From NCBI GenBank assembly GCA_002305615.1, contig DBPU01000038.1:1-24328 (forward strand): 24,328 nucleotides of DNA. Direction: 5' to 3'. Positions 23,572-24,328 of this stretch are shown here, one piece after another. The notes under the pieces are model-generated. The model saw only the letters and a program-made list of their open reading frames with translations. It searched no databases and was not told the DNA's origin. Both the position numbers and the translations under genes were made by a program. Numbering within the stretch: position 1 is the first letter of the stretch; the number at the start of each line of letters is the position of its first letter. The stretch comes from Verrucomicrobia bacterium UBA1412 (GTDB lineage Bacteria > Verrucomicrobiota > Verrucomicrobiia > Limisphaerales > UBA1412).

Positions 23572-24328
23572 TGACACTCTCAGAGTTTCTTATACCTTCG
23601 TCGGAATACGCCGCACGCCGCGGCCCCGAGGACGTGATCGTGCTGAGCAGCCGTGCAAGGCTCGCCCGGAACCTTTGCGACTCCTCTTTTCCGTCCTGGG
23701 CTAAGAAACCGGAGCGCCTTCAAATCCTCAAGCGGATCAGCGATGCTGTCGTAAACCTCGCCCCGATGAAATCCTGCCTCATGGAGAGCATGGATAACCT
23801 GAGCAACAACGATAAGCTGGCGCTCATGGAGCGGCATCTCATCAGCCGCGAGCATACCGGTCGCGGGGCCGGCAGCGGTCTGGCTATTAACAAGGAAGAG
23901 AATATCTCGGTGATGATCAATGAGGAAGATCACCTCCGAATGCAGGCGATTCTGCCCGGTTTTCAAATCCGGAAGGTATGGGAGCGAATTGACCAGCTCG
24001 ATTCGGAGCTGGAGAAAAAGATTCCCTACGCATTCCATCCCGAATATGGATACCTGACGGCCTGCCCTACTAACCTGGGCACCGGTATCCGGGTGAGCGC
24101 GATGCTCCACCTGCCGGGATTGGCCCTGACGGATCAGATCAGCCAGATCGTCGGAGCGGTCAGCAAGCTGGGATTGGCCGTGCGGGGAATCTACGGAGAA
24201 GGAACCGATGCATTGGGCAACCTCTTCCAGGCTTCCAACCAGATGACCCTGGGAGAAACCGAGGAAGAAATCGTCATCCGTCTGGAGAAAGTCATCCGGC
24301 AGGTGGTGAAAAACGAAGAGAACGCCCG
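23568..24328 (+). CDS. mcsB: Protein-arginine kinase McsB, partial (C-terminus beyond window)
   Basis: McsB phosphorylates arginine residues on proteins, in Firmicutes marking them for ClpCP degradation; it has a phosphagen-kinase fold. The first 253 residues are present. They include VLSSRARLARNL (25-36, ATP phosphate contacts), the NEEDHLRMQ catalytic loop (118-126), the conserved CPTNLGTG (C166), and YGEGTDALGNLFQASNQMTLG near 225-245. Family members are about 355-365 residues, so roughly 100 residues lie beyond 24328. The start is ATG 23568 in a 4-base overlap with mcsA; ATG 23571 follows directly and could be used instead. Creatine/arginine kinase for free amino acids is excluded by the McsA partner. 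Confidence 0.95.
   Translation, partial: MMTLSEFLIPSSEYAARRGPEDVIVLSSRARLARNLCDSSFPSWAKKPERLQILKRISDAVVNLAPMKSCLMESMDNLSNNDKLALMERHLISREHTGRGAGSGLAINKEENISVMINEEDHLRMQAILPGFQIRKVWERIDQLDSELEKKIPYAFHPEYGYLTACPTNLGTGIRVSAMLHLPGLALTDQISQIVGAVSKLGLAVRGIYGEGTDALGNLFQASNQMTLGETEEEIVIRLEKVIRQVVKNEENA

Noticed and set aside
1..24328. tRNA, rRNA, CRISPR arrays, transposases, phage or defence genes
   Set aside because: I looked on both strands and saw none. The window reads as chromosomal housekeeping sequence without signs of recent transfer.

Overview
The window is about 55% GC by eye. It holds densely packed bacterial core-metabolism genes with short intergenic gaps; I see no rRNA, tRNA, CRISPR array, insertion sequence or prophage gene. 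The source is a bacterium, probably from the PVC group or a neighbouring candidate phylum (Verrucomicrobiota, Lentisphaerota, Hydrogenedentota or Sumerlaeota type). That placement is inference from a combination of traits: a two-subunit glycine decarboxylase (GcvPA/GcvPB), a Tat-exported Gfo/Idh/MocA oxidoreductase, McsA/McsB, an atypical HU protein, GlnE, and mixed use of Shine-Dalgarno sites. No single gene settles it.

Layout. (1) 1-5289, minus strand: glycine cleavage genes in transcription order lpd, gcvT, gcvH, gcvPA, gcvPB, the last cut by the window edge. (2) 5321-6181, minus: rubrerythrin with a good sigma-70 type promoter and a strong terminator; the gap between it and lpd holds nested inverted repeats I cannot assign. 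(3) 6232-7818, minus: an alpha/beta hydrolase and a HAD phosphatase. (4) 7822-10510, plus: a TPR protein followed by larB and larC (nickel-pincer cofactor biosynthesis). (5) 10645-14236, plus: dapF, dapA, dapB (lysine/diaminopimelate), then a Tat-secreted Gfo/Idh/MocA protein. (6) 14347-16694, plus: an orphan oligopeptide-type ABC ATPase, pyrE, and a YggS-type PLP-binding protein ending in a terminator. (7) 16770-17140, plus: an HU-family protein with its own terminator, convergent with (8) 17121-21721, minus: bifunctional nuclease, holA, glnE, a tight or overlapping transcription unit. (9) 21971-24328, plus: a short class IV (IlvE-type) aminotransferase, then mcsA and mcsB (protein-arginine kinase and activator), the last cut by the window edge.

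Functionally, GcvP/T/H/Lpd oxidise glycine to CO2, ammonia and methylene-THF. LarB and LarC make part of a nickel cofactor whose remaining genes (larE, larA) are absent here. DapA/B/F feed meso-diaminopimelate to peptidoglycan and lysine. GlnE controls glutamine synthetase. McsA/B probably mark proteins for Clp proteolysis. Two real genes, gcvPB and mcsB, run off the ends of the window. I found no convincing new multi-gene system. The least explained signals are the nested inverted repeats between rubrerythrin and lpd, the strand-asymmetric stem after the Gfo/Idh gene, and the palindrome upstream of the nuclease and aminotransferase genes.
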